Source of the DNA: Acorus gramineus
Lineage: Eukaryota; Streptophyta; Magnoliopsida; Acorales; Acoraceae
Direction of reading: 5' to 3'
Assembly (NCBI GenBank): GCA_030737835.1
Contig: JAUJYN010000077.1
Span: forward strand, 59,698 to 123,697
DNA length: 64,000 nucleotides
The notes beneath the pieces are model-generated. The model was not told the DNA's origin and ran no database searches. It saw only the letters and a list, made by a program, of their open reading frames with translations. The position numbers were made by a program, and so were the translations under genes. Shown piece after piece: positions 51,782 through 63,710 of the stretch (positions within the stretch are counted from its first letter, which is position 1; each line of letters opens with the position of its first letter).

Positions 51782-52029
51782 ATTGAGGCAATTTTATCTT
51801 TTGTAGGGACTAATTTGTCTTTATGACTGTTTATAAGGACTTCAATGTCTACACAATTATATGTGATGGAATATTCTAGGAATATTCCATTAAATTTGGA
51901 TGGAAATTTAACTCAGGGATGATAATTGAGTTTTTTTGAGTTTTCAGGGACTCGTACGTCTGTTCCAATTTTAGCAGAGACTTATATGGATTTTCCCATG
52001 TTTGTAAGGACTTAAATGTCTTTAACCCT
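51782..52029. mobile_element. One arm of a MULE-like foldback element
   Basis: Matches the right arm of 5455-6485, from TTTTATCTTTTG to CTTTAACCC, without a left arm. The RLP3 unit (near 38771) lacks it. No clean target duplication, so it is truncated or came by rearrangement. Confidence 0.6.
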
Positions 52030-52224
52030 AAAAACAAACTTGAAATCGATACAACTAAATTAAGTATTTGCATAAAATCATGTTACCATTGAAATGTAAT
52101 ATTTTCAATGCGATGACACACCTAACAACACGACCATTGTAGGTGGAAGCCGGGTCTCAGTGGTCTGTCAATGGTCACCTTTTTGTTGCCAAAATTGCAA
52201 GAGGCCTAACAAGTTATAGACCAA
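52030..52224. other. Duplicated intergenic sequence
   Basis: Matches 38785-38987; no gene. Confidence 0.4.
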
Positions 52225-52783
52225 GAGCATCTCTAAAGGCCTCCTTACACCAGTTTTTTCATCATACATTTTTCCTTAACACACTTCTCATGGATGGGGA
52301 TTGGGGAGCCACATTCATTTCCTACATCAAAAAAAGAATATATTGCATCATTTCCCTTCTTTCATTTCTTTTTTTTTATATGGGCATAATGAGTATTTCT
52401 CTACATAATTTTTTTGTTCATTATTAATAATTAATTTTTATTCATTATGAATAATTTTTATTTATTTTTCATGTTTTTTGAAAATTTTAATTTACTTTTA
52501 ATTAATTTTTACTCATTATTAATAATTTTTATTTAAATAATCTATATTCCAAGTCAATATTTGATGAATTTTAAAATATATTTTTATTCATCTGATATTT
52601 GGACATTTTGTAATTTATAGATATGACTTGAAATATTTGATCATTTTGAATGAAAATAGGGTAAAAAATAAAGAGGTTTTTTGAATAACAAAAAAAAATT
52701 GACAATGACTCCCTACATGTCTTAGAGAGGCAATCTCTCCTCATAATATATGGAAAAGAAAAAAGAGGTTTTTGAAAATGCTC
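52225..52783. mobile_element. Tourist/Harbinger-like MITE (copy in RLP4-RLP5 interval)
   Basis: Orthologous to 6908-7519 with a small internal deletion near 52265. Confidence 0.5.
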
Positions 52784-53151
52784 TAAGAAACTCCACGAAT
52801 CACTGACAAAAAGAATTTATGATGGGAATAAATACCGGATCCTTGGAGGCTGTAACTTGAATTGCCAAACTGGATGTACAAAATGCCTATGATGAACACC
52901 AGCAAATATTTCTGATTTATAAACTAATAACCCACCCCAAGTATCCATTATCAGTTCAAGCAAAACAAAGCCACAAATCCCCTTCTCTTACATTATCAAG
53001 CAACAAGACACAGTCTATCAAGTGTCACCACTACATATAATGGAGAAACAAAAGACCATCAACCAAAAAAAAGAAAAAAGAAGCACCATCATGGCATCAT
53101 CTCTGGTGCTTCATCCTACAAAATGGTGTAATACAACAATTGCCAATGTTT
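52784..53151 (-). other. TIC20 downstream-flank homology
   Basis: Same as 7520-7894; no gene. Confidence 0.45.
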
Positions 53152-53357
53152 TTAGTCATATATGAAATCTGAATACATGCAGCATCACACAAGAAGGGGA
53201 CGTTGGCATACGTTCCTGTGAGGGAACATCGGATGCATTGAAGCACTGTGAAGAGGAATGTCTTTGGAAGCTTTGGGAACCATGACAGATCCAGGTCCTG
53301 GCCTACGGGCATTGTTCCTAGGCAAAGCAGGAATCATGTGGGTTAGGCCGCCATGGA
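53152..53357 (-). pseudogene. TIC20 pseudogene relic (same internal deletion)
   Basis: Third copy of the relic at 7895-8104, with the identical out-of-frame junction. Non-functional. Confidence 0.8.
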
Positions 53358-53803
53358 GTCGATGCAAACAAGGGTTAACACACAAAATATATCACCGTCT
53401 CCAAGCTCTTAATTAAATTAAATGCTACCATAAGTACAAAATATACACCAATCACGCGCAAATTACTTCGAATATCCCATGTGAGTTGTAAAAAAAAAAA
53501 TTGAACGAGGCATGATGCTGCAGATTCTAATTTGTATATAACTTCATCATGAATAGTCTTGTACATCATTTTTAATCCAAAGGTTCATTTATATATGTTT
53601 GATTCCCTCTTTTGAGTTACAACTCAACCAAATTTATACTTTCCCTGACCCTACTACGAAGAGCTTGAGCCCAGGTCCCTCCTTTTTTTTCATCACATTA
53701 ATAAAACATCTCCCATCAAAACTGCTTGGATCAGCGGATCTAGGTCCTCTTCATACTCTCTTATGAAGCATGACTGATCTAGGTCCTCGCATAAATTAAA
53801 AAA
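53358..53803. other. TIC20 upstream-flank homology, no gene seen
   Basis: Matches 8105-8541. Confidence 0.45.
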
Positions 53804-54247
53804 GAGTTAAAGACATTTACGTCCCTACAAATATGGATAATCTTGTATAAGTCTTTGTTAAAGTTGGGACAAGTCCTTATAAACTCACAAAAACCCCATT
53901 ATCATTTCTGAGTTAAATTTTCATTCAAAATTGATGGAATATTCTCATAATATTTCATCATCATGTAATTGTGTAGACATTACAATCCCTATAAACAATA
54001 ATAAAAATAAATTAATCCCTACAAAAGATCAATTTGTCCATATAAAACTTTTATATTTCTTCATTCTCAGAAAGGCATTGTTTGGAGAAGTAAAAAAATT
54101 GGAAACAATTTAATCATTTCATGGTATAGAGTTAGGGTTAATTAGAATTAAACTCCGCTGACAACATGAATGTATATGGATTTTTGTGAGTTTTCAAAAA
54201 TGGATTACCCATATGTTTGCAGGGATATAAATGTTTTTAATTAACCC
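53804..54247. mobile_element. Older MULE-like foldback (copy)
   Basis: Orthologous to 8542-8986, with a mutated left terminus (GAGTTAAAG) and ATCAAAAAA on the right. Confidence 0.65.
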
Positions 54248-54256
54248 ATCAAAAAA

Positions 54257-56489
54257 ACCAAGCATATATCTTCTAAAATAATATGCTTAATTAAAAATTT
54301 TGTTTTAACTTTTTTACAAAAAAAAATATGCTTTATACATAATTATATTTTTCAAAGGAGTTTACATCTATATAAAAAAAAAATAGGATGGAGTCCGTTA
54401 CCTAGAGGATTGACATTGACCCTCACAGTCTAGATCAAGTGGCTTTAGTGACAACAAACAGTCACGGTGGACTAAGAATTTAAAGTCTTTAGGAAACATT
54501 AGCTCAATCCAAATTAAAAGTCATTGTGGAATAATTAAAAAATTCTCTGAGTCTTTTGAAACAGTAGCACATACATCTCTTTCAATGGCCAAGCAAAAAG
54601 TTGGAGTTGTCTGATGACTTTGATCCGTCCAAAACCATTAGACGCGTTCAATGTGAATTGTGGAGTGCCTTACGGGGCATTCCAAGGATGTGAATTTGAT
54701 CCCCTGTTATATATAACTGTGCTCATGTTTTGGATTTGAAATTTGGAACAATGCCTCTTAAATTCTAAAATTTTGAATAAGGTCATTCAAAATAGAATTT
54801 CAAAATGATTTGGAAGAGTTGTTCAGGTAAAGTGTTACTTAAAAACATTAAAAAAAAAAAAAGGTTGTTAGAGTTGTTGGCGAGTGTGTTTAGGTCATAT
54901 CACCGTCTAAAATGATTGACTGACTGGTCTTTTGGAGAAAAACGTGTCAGAGAAATCAAATTCCTTGACGTGTTATCACTTGCAATTTATTATTTATAAG
55001 ATAATGTTATGTACAATCATTTTCCAACTCTGGTTTCAGATTATAAGTGTATTGAAATTTTTAAAAATAATATACATCATCTAATAAAAAACATGTTTTT
55101 ATAAATAAAAAAATGAAACATATATTCTAATAAATTGCATGGATACATTTATAAAAATTATAAAAAAATTTCATAAAAACATATATCTCATTTATGTAAA
55201 CATATACTTCGAAAACTTTTTATCGATGCATATAGGACTGAAAAATGAATTGGGTGTAACAGCACCCTTATTTGTGTCACCCAATCACAATACCAACGTA
55301 TTTGGTACATTGCAGTGAGGAAAACGATTCAGCCTCCAAATATGGAAAAAAAAAATTAAAAAAAAAGGATAACTTCTTCTATGTAATTTTAATTTACAAA
55401 AAAACTGTACCATTGGATAGATACGATCGATACAATTCAAATGGGTCGATATTGAATATGTTTAACCTATGTTTAAAAAACTATTTAATAATATTTTTTA
55501 TTTTTTAACGTTAGTATTGAATTTTATTCTATTAATTATTATTTTCACTTATGTACTAAAATATCATTTATTTTAATCAAAACTGATAACAGAACAAAAA
55601 AAAGTACATGAAAAATTAAATAAAACACAACACAAAATAAATAGCATCTAAATTCATCTTGAAATAGATGAACCGCCGCATTAGTAATCTTGTAATCCTT
55701 CTTCGTATGGATCGGAGTTTGGATACAGATTATTTAACCGGGTACAAGTATAGGGTTTTTGGATACAAATATAATTAATTTTAGAATAACTAATAAGTTT
55801 CTTGATATTTTTCAATTTTGTGCACTACATCTAAAAATAAGAGGGATATTATAAATTGAAGTTTTATAAAAAAAAATAATATATAAAAATAAAATAGAGA
55901 TGAAAATAGAAATTATGGTTGGAGTTGATAAATGAATAGTGAGACTCTAAAGTTTTTTTATTGTTTTTTGACCCTTCATTTCAGAGATCTCCATTTTACA
56001 ACTTATTCACAATTTATTGCTAGTCAAAAAAACAACAAAAATTTACTTATTACTTTTTTCAACCAGAATAACTAAAAATCAACCAAATACAAAGTTGTTT
56101 ATTCTTTATCCATATTGAAATAATTATATATTCCATAATATCTTAAGATGATATCCAAAAAAAACATTGGTCCATTAGAATTTCACGTTGATTAACTAAT
56201 TCCAATTAATTTCAATCTTCCAAAAGAAAACACAAGCACGTCTCTCTTTCATAACACTGTGATTTGGACTTAAATCAACCACTTGCCTGTCTCATTTAAT
56301 GACTTTTTTTATTTAAAAATCGTAGAAAATGTGCTTTATTTAAGCTACCTTATTCAAAATCTTATTTTTTAAACGTGTTTTCAAATTCTATTTAAGAATT
56401 CATATCAAAATTGTTGCTCGGAGCAGTGATTGTATGAAAAGCAGGTTGCCTCTCTTGCTCTCATGGGACTCTATTATGTAGCATGACTG
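54257..56489. other. Long duplicated intergenic block, no gene seen
   Basis: Close match to 8996-11312. It contains the empty site for the TIR element (about 54704). Confidence 0.4.
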
Positions 56490-56571
56490 ATCCAGTTCCT
56501 AACCTGCTCCAAGAGCAGGATGCATGTGGGTGAGGGTGCCATGCACATGAAAGGTGGAGGGTTGCCAACCC
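56490..56571 (-). pseudogene. Second, decayed TIC20 relic (RLP5 unit)
   Basis: Same degenerate block as 11313-11400. Confidence 0.55.
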
Positions 56572-57689
56572 TAATGCCCCATTTGAATATAAACATAAGT
56601 TATTCTAATGTATTCTAATATGGATAAAGAGTAAGACATTTTTAATTTAATCGTATTTTGTTGTTTGATTAATCATAGATAAATTATGGATAAAAATGTG
56701 AAAAAATAATTATAAAAGATTAAAAAATAATTTAGCTCTTGATTAAAAAACTAATTACTTAGATTAAAAAACAATTATGATATGTTTATACCACATCATC
56801 TTTGCAAACAAACATGATTTTGTGCTTATTCATCCCTAAAGTACTATATTTTCCACATATTTCACTAATCAAACAGGAGCTAAAGAGTTTGCTAACAGGA
56901 AGGAGTCTATTAACTGGAGGTCTAACACTGACAATGAAAGATCACATCAAGTCGTTGGCTTTCAGTGAGAAATCTCAGCGGAATCAAGGAATTTCGCATC
57001 AAAGAAAAGTTGGCTCTGTCCAAATTCATGGTGGAAGTCTTTTGAGACAATATCACTTCTCTTTCAATGACCAAGCAAAAAAGTTGAATTGTCTTATGAC
57101 ATTGATCTTTCCAAAGTGCATTTGTCACTTCTAAAGGCCTCCCCATCTCTCACAGGGATGTTACCAGGCTTGCTATGCATGGGCATTCCCAGCATGTGAA
57201 TTTGGATCCCCAATAACAAAGCTCAATGTTTTGAATTTGAATTTGGAACAATGCCTCTGGAAAGCCAAAATTTATAATAAAGTCAAATCAGATTAGAATT
57301 TCAGGCAGTTGTTAAAAAAAAGGTTGTTATTAGAGTTGTTAAAAGTGTGTTTTTGTTAAATCACAGTAAGATTGACTGACACTGACAAGTCTTTTGGAGA
57401 AAGCGTGACAGAGATACATCAAATGCTTTTACGTATTATTGGGTGCCAACGGAGTTGATACGTTGCTGTGAAAACGAATCCGTTCTTTTTGAAGCATTGA
57501 AGATTCTGCGTTCTTGGCCAATATGTGATGCATTGTTTCCTCGCTATAACTTAACCCTGTAGGGGAAGAGGTGGGGTAAAAAAGTAAAATAGCGTTGAAT
57601 AAACCCAAAGTTTGTTTGTTTAAAATGTATAAATGATTATAGTTATGTTAGAATATATGAAAATAAATTGATATTCCAGATCTTCCAAA
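56572..57689. other. Duplicated intergenic sequence, no gene seen
   Basis: Matches 11401-12179 with extra sequence at 57060-57360 that is also in 32270-32600. It includes the empty site for the hAT MITE (about 57645). Confidence 0.4.
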
Positions 57690-58153
57690 ATTGAGTAATT
57701 TCCTTAGTAAAGATAATTCATATTTACTAAGGAATATATTTCCTTAGTAAAAAAAAATAGCTTTAGACTTTCTTTAAGGAAAACTTTCTTTAAAAAAAGT
57801 TATTTTCATAATAAAAAACTACAAAATAGAAAATTTGCTTTTTCAATGAAATACATTCACTGGAAAAAAAATACAAACATTAAAAAAATTTATTGTTTTC
57901 CAAATCAACCCTCATTTATCAAGGACATTTTCATTGGTAAAGATAATTCTCGGCAAAGGAGCCAATTTTTTTTTCCACGGCTTTCATTTCCTTAGTAAAA
58001 AAATAGCTTTACACTTTTTCCAATGAAACTTTCCTTAGAAAAAGTTATTTTCATAATAAAAAACTAAAAAAATAAAAAAAAATTACTTTTTTCAATGAAA
58101 TTATTTTCCTTGATAAAAATTTCGTAGCTAAAAAACCCTTTTTTTTGTATAGT
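57690..58153 (+). mobile_element. CACTA-type element fragment upstream of RLP5
   Basis: Same repeat-rich block as 17181-17915, shorter, with the terminus mutated (TTTTTTGTATAGT). Confidence 0.5.
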
Positions 58154-58652
58154 ATGTCAAATTATCTCCATTATCTCTTATAAATTAAGGGCATCACATG
58201 TCAAATTGTTTTACATTTTATATTTATTCATTCATTTTAATCCACAACATTCCATGATCAACCAACCAATTAAAACTTCACTATTACTTTTTCAACAAAA
58301 ATAGTTAAAGATGTAACCAAATAAAAATTACTTATTCTTTTATCTATACTCAAATAGTTATCTACCCCAAAATAATGTATATTTCTACACCAACATGGCT
58401 ACGTGTTCATATCAGGTCCATCAAAATCTCATGTTGGTTGACTTGTTAAATTCCGATTGACTCGGTCTTCCAAAACAAAACACAACCCCGTGTCTTTTTT
58501 CGAAACATAATGGTTTGGACTTAAATCAACCACTTGTATGCCACATTTGATGACTTTTATGCACCACCAACTTTCATACTTCTACACAATGTGGTGGTGA
58601 CAAACCATTATATATACTCGAAGTATATGGGTTGTGGATTGACATGGTGATC
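58154..58652 (+). promoter_or_regulatory. RLP5 upstream region with paired W-box cores and TATA box
   Basis: TTGACT cores at 58438-58443 and 58457-58462 and TATATATA at 58609-58616. Confidence 0.45.
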
Positions 58653-61600
58653 ATGAGTGAGTATACTAAAACTTGGGTAGTTTGGCTCCTTTGGTTTCTA
58701 CTTTGTGTGGGAACAATCAATCTATGTCTCTGCAATTCACTCTCCTCCGCAACCTGCTGGGAGATTGAGAGGCAAGCCCTCCTCAAACTCAAAGCGGGCC
58801 TGGTAGACCCTGCAAATCGACTCTCTACATGGACCGATGAGGATTGCTGCCGCTGGAGCGGTGTATCCTGTGATAACCAGACGGGCCATGTTGTCAAGAT
58901 TGACCTTCAAAACCCTTATTCAAATATTTATGATCGGCTAAATGGGTCCTTGAGAGGTAAGATTGGTCCTTCTTTGCTTGATTTGAAACATCTTACTTAT
59001 TTGGATCTGAGTTCGACGGATTTTGAAGGCTCCATTCCTCCTTTCATTGGTTCCTTGTCAAAACTGACATATCTAAATCTCTCAATAAATTATTTCAATG
59101 GTACAATCCCTCCCCAGCTTGGAAATCTGTCCATCCTCGAGATTCTAGATGTAGGAAATAATTGGTTTCTCCGCGCGGACGACCTACAATGGTTGTCGGG
59201 TCTTTTATCTTTGCAGCATCTTGATTTGAACCATGTTAACCTCACTAAGTCATCTGACTGGTTCCATATGATCTTCAGGCTCCCTTCTTTATCAGTTTTA
59301 ACATTGAGCGATTGTGGACTTCAAAGTTTGCCGAGTTCTCTTAAGAATCAGCATGCTAATTTTACCAGTCTTTCAGTCCTTGATCTTTCTGGTAATGACT
59401 TTCATTCCACAATACCCCATTGGATGTTCAATATAAGCAGCCTTACATATCTGGATCTTAGTTACAACAATTTCAATGGTCAAATTCCTAGTGCTTTTGA
59501 AAACTTGATCTCTCTTGAGGTTCTCCTGCTCTTCGGAAATAGATTTGATGGTTTGATCTTTCCAAGAGGCATAAAAAATCTCTGCAGATTGCACACATTG
59601 GATCTGTCATACAATCGTTTTGGGGGAGAGTTTATGGCAATGTTAGGAGGTTCTTCAAGCTGCATTAAAGATAGTCTCCAAATATTATCATTGCGATCCA
59701 ATAATCTGAAAGAGAACCTGCCTGACATACTAGAGCAGGCAGGTTCTTTCAGATACCTAAGAACTCTTGATTTGAGAAATAACATGATTTCCGGTTCCAT
59801 CCCAGCATCCATTGGAAGGTTGTCGTTCTTGTCAAAATTATATTTAAGCGGCAATCAATTGAATGGTACAGTTCCTAATATCATTGGACAACTATCCGAT
59901 CTAAAAGTTCTAGATCTTGCTGACAACTCATTGCAAGGGATCATCTCTGAACATCACTTCACCAATCTGATGAAACTAGAAGAACTGGATATGTCTTCAA
60001 ATTCATTGGTTTTGAATGTTACTCCTGGCTGGGTTCCTCCATTTCATCTTAAAGTAATTGAATTGGGATCTTGCCATTTGGGTGGTTATTTCCCGAAATG
60101 GCTACATACACAGAGCAATTTTATTGCACTAAACTTATCCAATACAAGAATTTCAGATACCATACCTGATTGGTTATGGAACTTGTCTTCCCAAGCTCTT
60201 CTACTAGATCTCTCACAAAATGAGATCAGAGGAATGCTACCCATGTCCTTTTCATCCATTAACATTGTAGATATCAACCTGAGTTACAACAGGTTTGAAG
60301 GTTCATTACCTCGACTCCCTTCTCGTCCTTTTTCTCTTGATTTGGCGAGTAATTCATTTACAGGTCCCATTGCTTTTGGCAATAATAAAGTATCATTAAA
60401 CCATCTGATTTTATCAAACAATAAAATAAACGGAAGCATCCCCTCATCTATATGCAAACTTGAGGAATTGGCGGTTCTCGATATCTCTAACAATCAGCTA
60501 TCAGGAGAGCTCCCCACTTGTTGGAAAAATTTAACTAACTTGATGGCTGTTAATTTGGCAAACAATAACCTCTCTGGAGAGATCCCGAACGTATGTCATA
60601 ATCATCTTCTTGGTCTTCATGCATTACGCTTAAGCAATAACAGTTTTTCTGGAGAAATTCCATGTTCTATGAAGAATTGCACCAGTTTGGTTATGGTTGA
60701 TCTTGGGCAAAATAAGTTACATGGAAATATTCCAACTTGGATGGGAGAGAGCCTATCAAGTTTGTTATTTCTTCGGCTTCGATCAAATTTCTTTGGCGGG
60801 ACGATTCCTCCTCAAATCTGTGAGCTTTCTTCACTTCAGGTCTTGGACCTTGCAGACAATAATCTTACAGGACCTCTACCAGTGTGTATTGGCAATTTTA
60901 GCAAAATGATCGTCAATCCAAATGCAAGCCAACAGGCACTATATACCATGGAATTTGGGGTACTTGCAGGAGACCTTGGTCATTATATATTTCCAAACTA
61001 CAAATATAGCTTGCCATTGGTCAGGGATGGGGAGGAACGTGAATACACCAACAACCTCCCACTGGTGACGAACATCAACTTATCCGACAACTCTCTTGTT
61101 GGAGAGATCCCAGTGGGTGTACTCAGTCTTCTTGGATTGCAAGGCCTGAACTTGTCTAGAAATCATTTGACGGGGAATATCCCATCGAAGATTGGTGTTA
61201 TGCGATCAATGATGACACTTGATCTATCAAGAAACGAACTCTCTGGGCAAATTCCGCCAAGCCTCTCCAATCTCAGCTTTTTGAATCACTTGAATTTATC
61301 ATTCAACAATCTATCAGGGAGAATTCCAACAGGCAATCAACTCCAGACTCTCAATGATACATCTATTTATATAGGCAACTCTGATCTGTGTGGACCTCCA
61401 ATCTCTCAAGAATGCCCGAGCGATGGGCCGTCACAGAGCCCATCATTTACTAGTAAAGAAAATGAAGATGAAGGTGGGGACATCCAAGAAATGTTATGGC
61501 TTTACCTCGGCATTGTTTCGGGGTTCATCTTGGGATGTTGGATGGTCTGGGGAGTTCTGTTTTTCAAAAGAAGCCAGAGGATCGTTTATTTTCTTCTTGT

Positions 61601-61682
61601 GGACGACCTGTATGATAAAGTTTATGTAACTTCCGCGCTCAGCATCCGAAGATTGAAAGCAATGAAAGCAAGGAGGATTTGA
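58653..61682 (+). CDS. RLP5: Cf/EIX2-type LRR receptor-like protein, intact
   Basis: Single exon, 1009 residues from MSEYTK; an in-frame ATG at 58632 would add seven. Same order as RLP3: signal peptide, LRRNT, 26 LRRs, island domain from about residue 752, four LRRs, acidic stretch, transmembrane helix with GIVSGFILG, basic tail. LRR 10-11 has three extra residues (EQAGSFRYL), encoded by a 9-bp insertion that makes a quasi-palindrome at 59714-59746. The patch after LRR 22 (NHLLGLHALRL) is shared with RLP1, while the mid-LRR part is like RLP2 and RLP3, suggesting exchange between copies. The tail (SQRIVYFLL, SALSIRRLKAMKARRI) is like the stub at 22699. Predicted cell-surface immune receptor, ligand unknown. 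Confidence 0.9.
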   Translation: MSEYTKTWVVWLLWFLLCVGTINLCLCNSLSSATCWEIERQALLKLKAGLVDPANRLSTWTDEDCCRWSGVSCDNQTGHVVKIDLQNPYSNIYDRLNGSLRGKIGPSLLDLKHLTYLDLSSTDFEGSIPPFIGSLSKLTYLNLSINYFNGTIPPQLGNLSILEILDVGNNWFLRADDLQWLSGLLSLQHLDLNHVNLTKSSDWFHMIFRLPSLSVLTLSDCGLQSLPSSLKNQHANFTSLSVLDLSGNDFHSTIPHWMFNISSLTYLDLSYNNFNGQIPSAFENLISLEVLLLFGNRFDGLIFPRGIKNLCRLHTLDLSYNRFGGEFMAMLGGSSSCIKDSLQILSLRSNNLKENLPDILEQAGSFRYLRTLDLRNNMISGSIPASIGRLSFLSKLYLSGNQLNGTVPNIIGQLSDLKVLDLADNSLQGIISEHHFTNLMKLEELDMSSNSLVLNVTPGWVPPFHLKVIELGSCHLGGYFPKWLHTQSNFIALNLSNTRISDTIPDWLWNLSSQALLLDLSQNEIRGMLPMSFSSINIVDINLSYNRFEGSLPRLPSRPFSLDLASNSFTGPIAFGNNKVSLNHLILSNNKINGSIPSSICKLEELAVLDISNNQLSGELPTCWKNLTNLMAVNLANNNLSGEIPNVCHNHLLGLHALRLSNNSFSGEIPCSMKNCTSLVMVDLGQNKLHGNIPTWMGESLSSLLFLRLRSNFFGGTIPPQICELSSLQVLDLADNNLTGPLPVCIGNFSKMIVNPNASQQALYTMEFGVLAGDLGHYIFPNYKYSLPLVRDGEEREYTNNLPLVTNINLSDNSLVGEIPVGVLSLLGLQGLNLSRNHLTGNIPSKIGVMRSMMTLDLSRNELSGQIPPSLSNLSFLNHLNLSFNNLSGRIPTGNQLQTLNDTSIYIGNSDLCGPPISQECPSDGPSQSPSFTSKENEDEGGDIQEMLWLYLGIVSGFILGCWMVWGVLFFKRSQRIVYFLLVDDLYDKVYVTSALSIRRLKAMKARRI

Positions 61683-63054
61683 ATCAAAGTTGATGACATG
61701 ATCTTTCATTTTGTTGGGTTATTGTAACAGTAAATTTTACGTGTCAGAATACCTATTGTGTGCAATGCTCAAAAATAAAATGTATTTTATGGTTTAATTA
61801 CAGTTTGGTATGTAAACAGGAGAGTGATGTATAACTTGTCCATCTCATTGGACATGGTTTAAATAACATGGTGGTGATCTTTGAAAATTTTAACGATGCA
61901 TGAAAGAGGGAGCAATTGGCCCCTCACTCTGAACCATTGATATACAACTAACAACTGAATCATTTATGGGTCAGAGAGTGGGAGAGAGAGTGTGTATGGG
62001 GAGATTGGCGGAGTGTGAAAAGACTCTCTGTGAGGGAGAAACAGCAAACAAAAAGGGCAAAAAGAGAAACAGAGAGGAGAAAGAAAGAGAGGAAGCATAA
62101 CCAACACCACCACTGCAGAGGAGGTCCCACATTCCATAATTTATGATCATGCCAGTTGATCAACCATGTCCAGACATTAGACCTTTGAATTAAAATGCAT
62201 GCTTAGCCATTCCATCTGCTATGTTAGATGCAACATTTACTTGTAGAGTTGTAGTCTCAAGTCACATATCTCATGTAAGTATTGGAAAAGCTTGCAATTT
62301 TTATGGAAGACAATGCCCAGTTTACAACATTGTTGTAACCTTCACACTTTTTTTTTTTTTTTAAGTATACATCGTCTAATGAGTTTTATATTTATAAACA
62401 ATCAAGTATATACTCTAACGAATTGTATGGACCCGTCACCCATTCATTGAAATGTGAAAAAAAAATTTAATGAAGTATATACCTGATAGCTTGATGTATG
62501 TAGACATGTAAATGAGATCATGTGTAACAGCCTGCACGATGGACCATCCCTGATGGACTATCCCTAACGCCATTGATTTTTTTTCCCGGTGTAGATTAGA
62601 TTAAAATAGTTGGTGTAGATTAGATTAAAATAGTTTGCCACCACAACACTAGTAGACACAGGCTGTGTAAAGATCAAGTGAATCTACATTTTAATTAAAT
62701 TGAAGATCAAAACAATGATAAACTGGATAAACAACTTATAATGGGGATGAATACAGGGGGATCCTTGAAGGGTGTAACTTGAATTGCCAAACTGGATGTA
62801 CAAAATTCCTAAAATGAACACCAGCAAATATTTCTGATTTACAAACTAGCAACCCCAAGTATCCATTATCAGTTCAAGCAAAACAAAGCCACTAATTTCC
62901 TTCTCTTACATTATCAAGCAACAACACAAGTTTCAAGTGTACATCACTACATATGATGGAACAAAACCATCAGCACAAAACAAAAACAGACACCATCATC
63001 TCTGGTGCTTCTTCATCCTACAAAATGGTGAATCACAACAATTCCCACTTTTTT
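61683..63054. other. RLP5 3' flank and TIC20 3' flank, no gene seen
   Basis: RLP-type 3' flank (61683-62300, with a weak GA-rich stretch), then AT-rich sequence, then the TIC20 3' side. It lacks the foldbacks and MITE found after RLP1, RLP3 and RLP4, so it may be closest to the ancestral spacing. Confidence 0.5.
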
Positions 63055-63710
63055 TTAGTCATATGGAATCTGAATATATGCAGCATCACACAAGAATGGG
63101 ACGTCGGCGTACATTCCTGTGAGGGAACATCGGATGCATTCAAGCACTGTGAAGAGGTAGGCGAATGCAACTGCTGTCCAAAAGTGCATGCCGATCTTGC
63201 CCCAGTACACGGCAAGGGGCATCCACCGGCTGATTTGCCCAATCACCTGCAGGGCAATCTCTAGCAGCATCCCCATCACAACATGGAAACGGAAGAAGTG
63301 AGGCCATTCCTTCTTCCTCACCACCCCTAGGTATGCCGTGAAGAAATAGGCCATCAGGAACCAGCTCGGGAGGGTCCCAATGAAGCCCAGGAACGGGTAG
63401 GTGAGGTGCTCAAAGTACTCAAGAAACGGGTGGAGATGGTAGGCCGTTTCTGCATACATCCACGTCTCATGAAGGGGCATCAGGTATGGGATGCATGCAA
63501 GTGTTCTCCACCACCACCTCGGCTTCTTTGTCATTGGAGGGTACCGGTAGCTGAATGGAATGTCTTTGGAAGCTTTGGGAACCATAATAGAGCCAGGTCC
63601 TGGCCTGCAGGCATGGTTCCTAGGCAGAGCAGGAACCATGTGGGTGAGGCTGCCATGGTCCCCAACTAGCACAGGGGCCAAAGCAGACGAAAGGTGGAAG
63701 GTTGCACAAC
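63055..63710 (-). CDS. TIC20: TIC20-I-type chloroplast inner-envelope translocon protein, last exon
   Basis: Minus-strand exon ending at a TAA (63055-63057). It encodes the end of the transit region (VGDHGSLTHMVPALPRN), the conserved start of the mature part (ASKDIPFSYRYPPMTKKPRW) and a polytopic core with about four hydrophobic helices (FLTYP.., WFLMAYFFTAYLGVV, VVMGMLLEIALQVI, FWTAVAFAYLFTVLECIRC), ending VPFLCDAAYIQIPYD. TIC20 helps to form the protein-conducting channel of the chloroplast inner envelope. The frame has no ATG upstream; CTAAAAACAG before 63710 is a good 3' splice site, so the exon with the start codon and most of the transit peptide should lie beyond the window. No defects seen. 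Confidence 0.88.

Noticed and set aside
53600..53720. tRNA or other structured RNA genes in intergenic blocks
   Set aside because: I looked for A/B-box-like or cloverleaf patterns and found none I could support; tRNA-related matches are primer-binding sites only.
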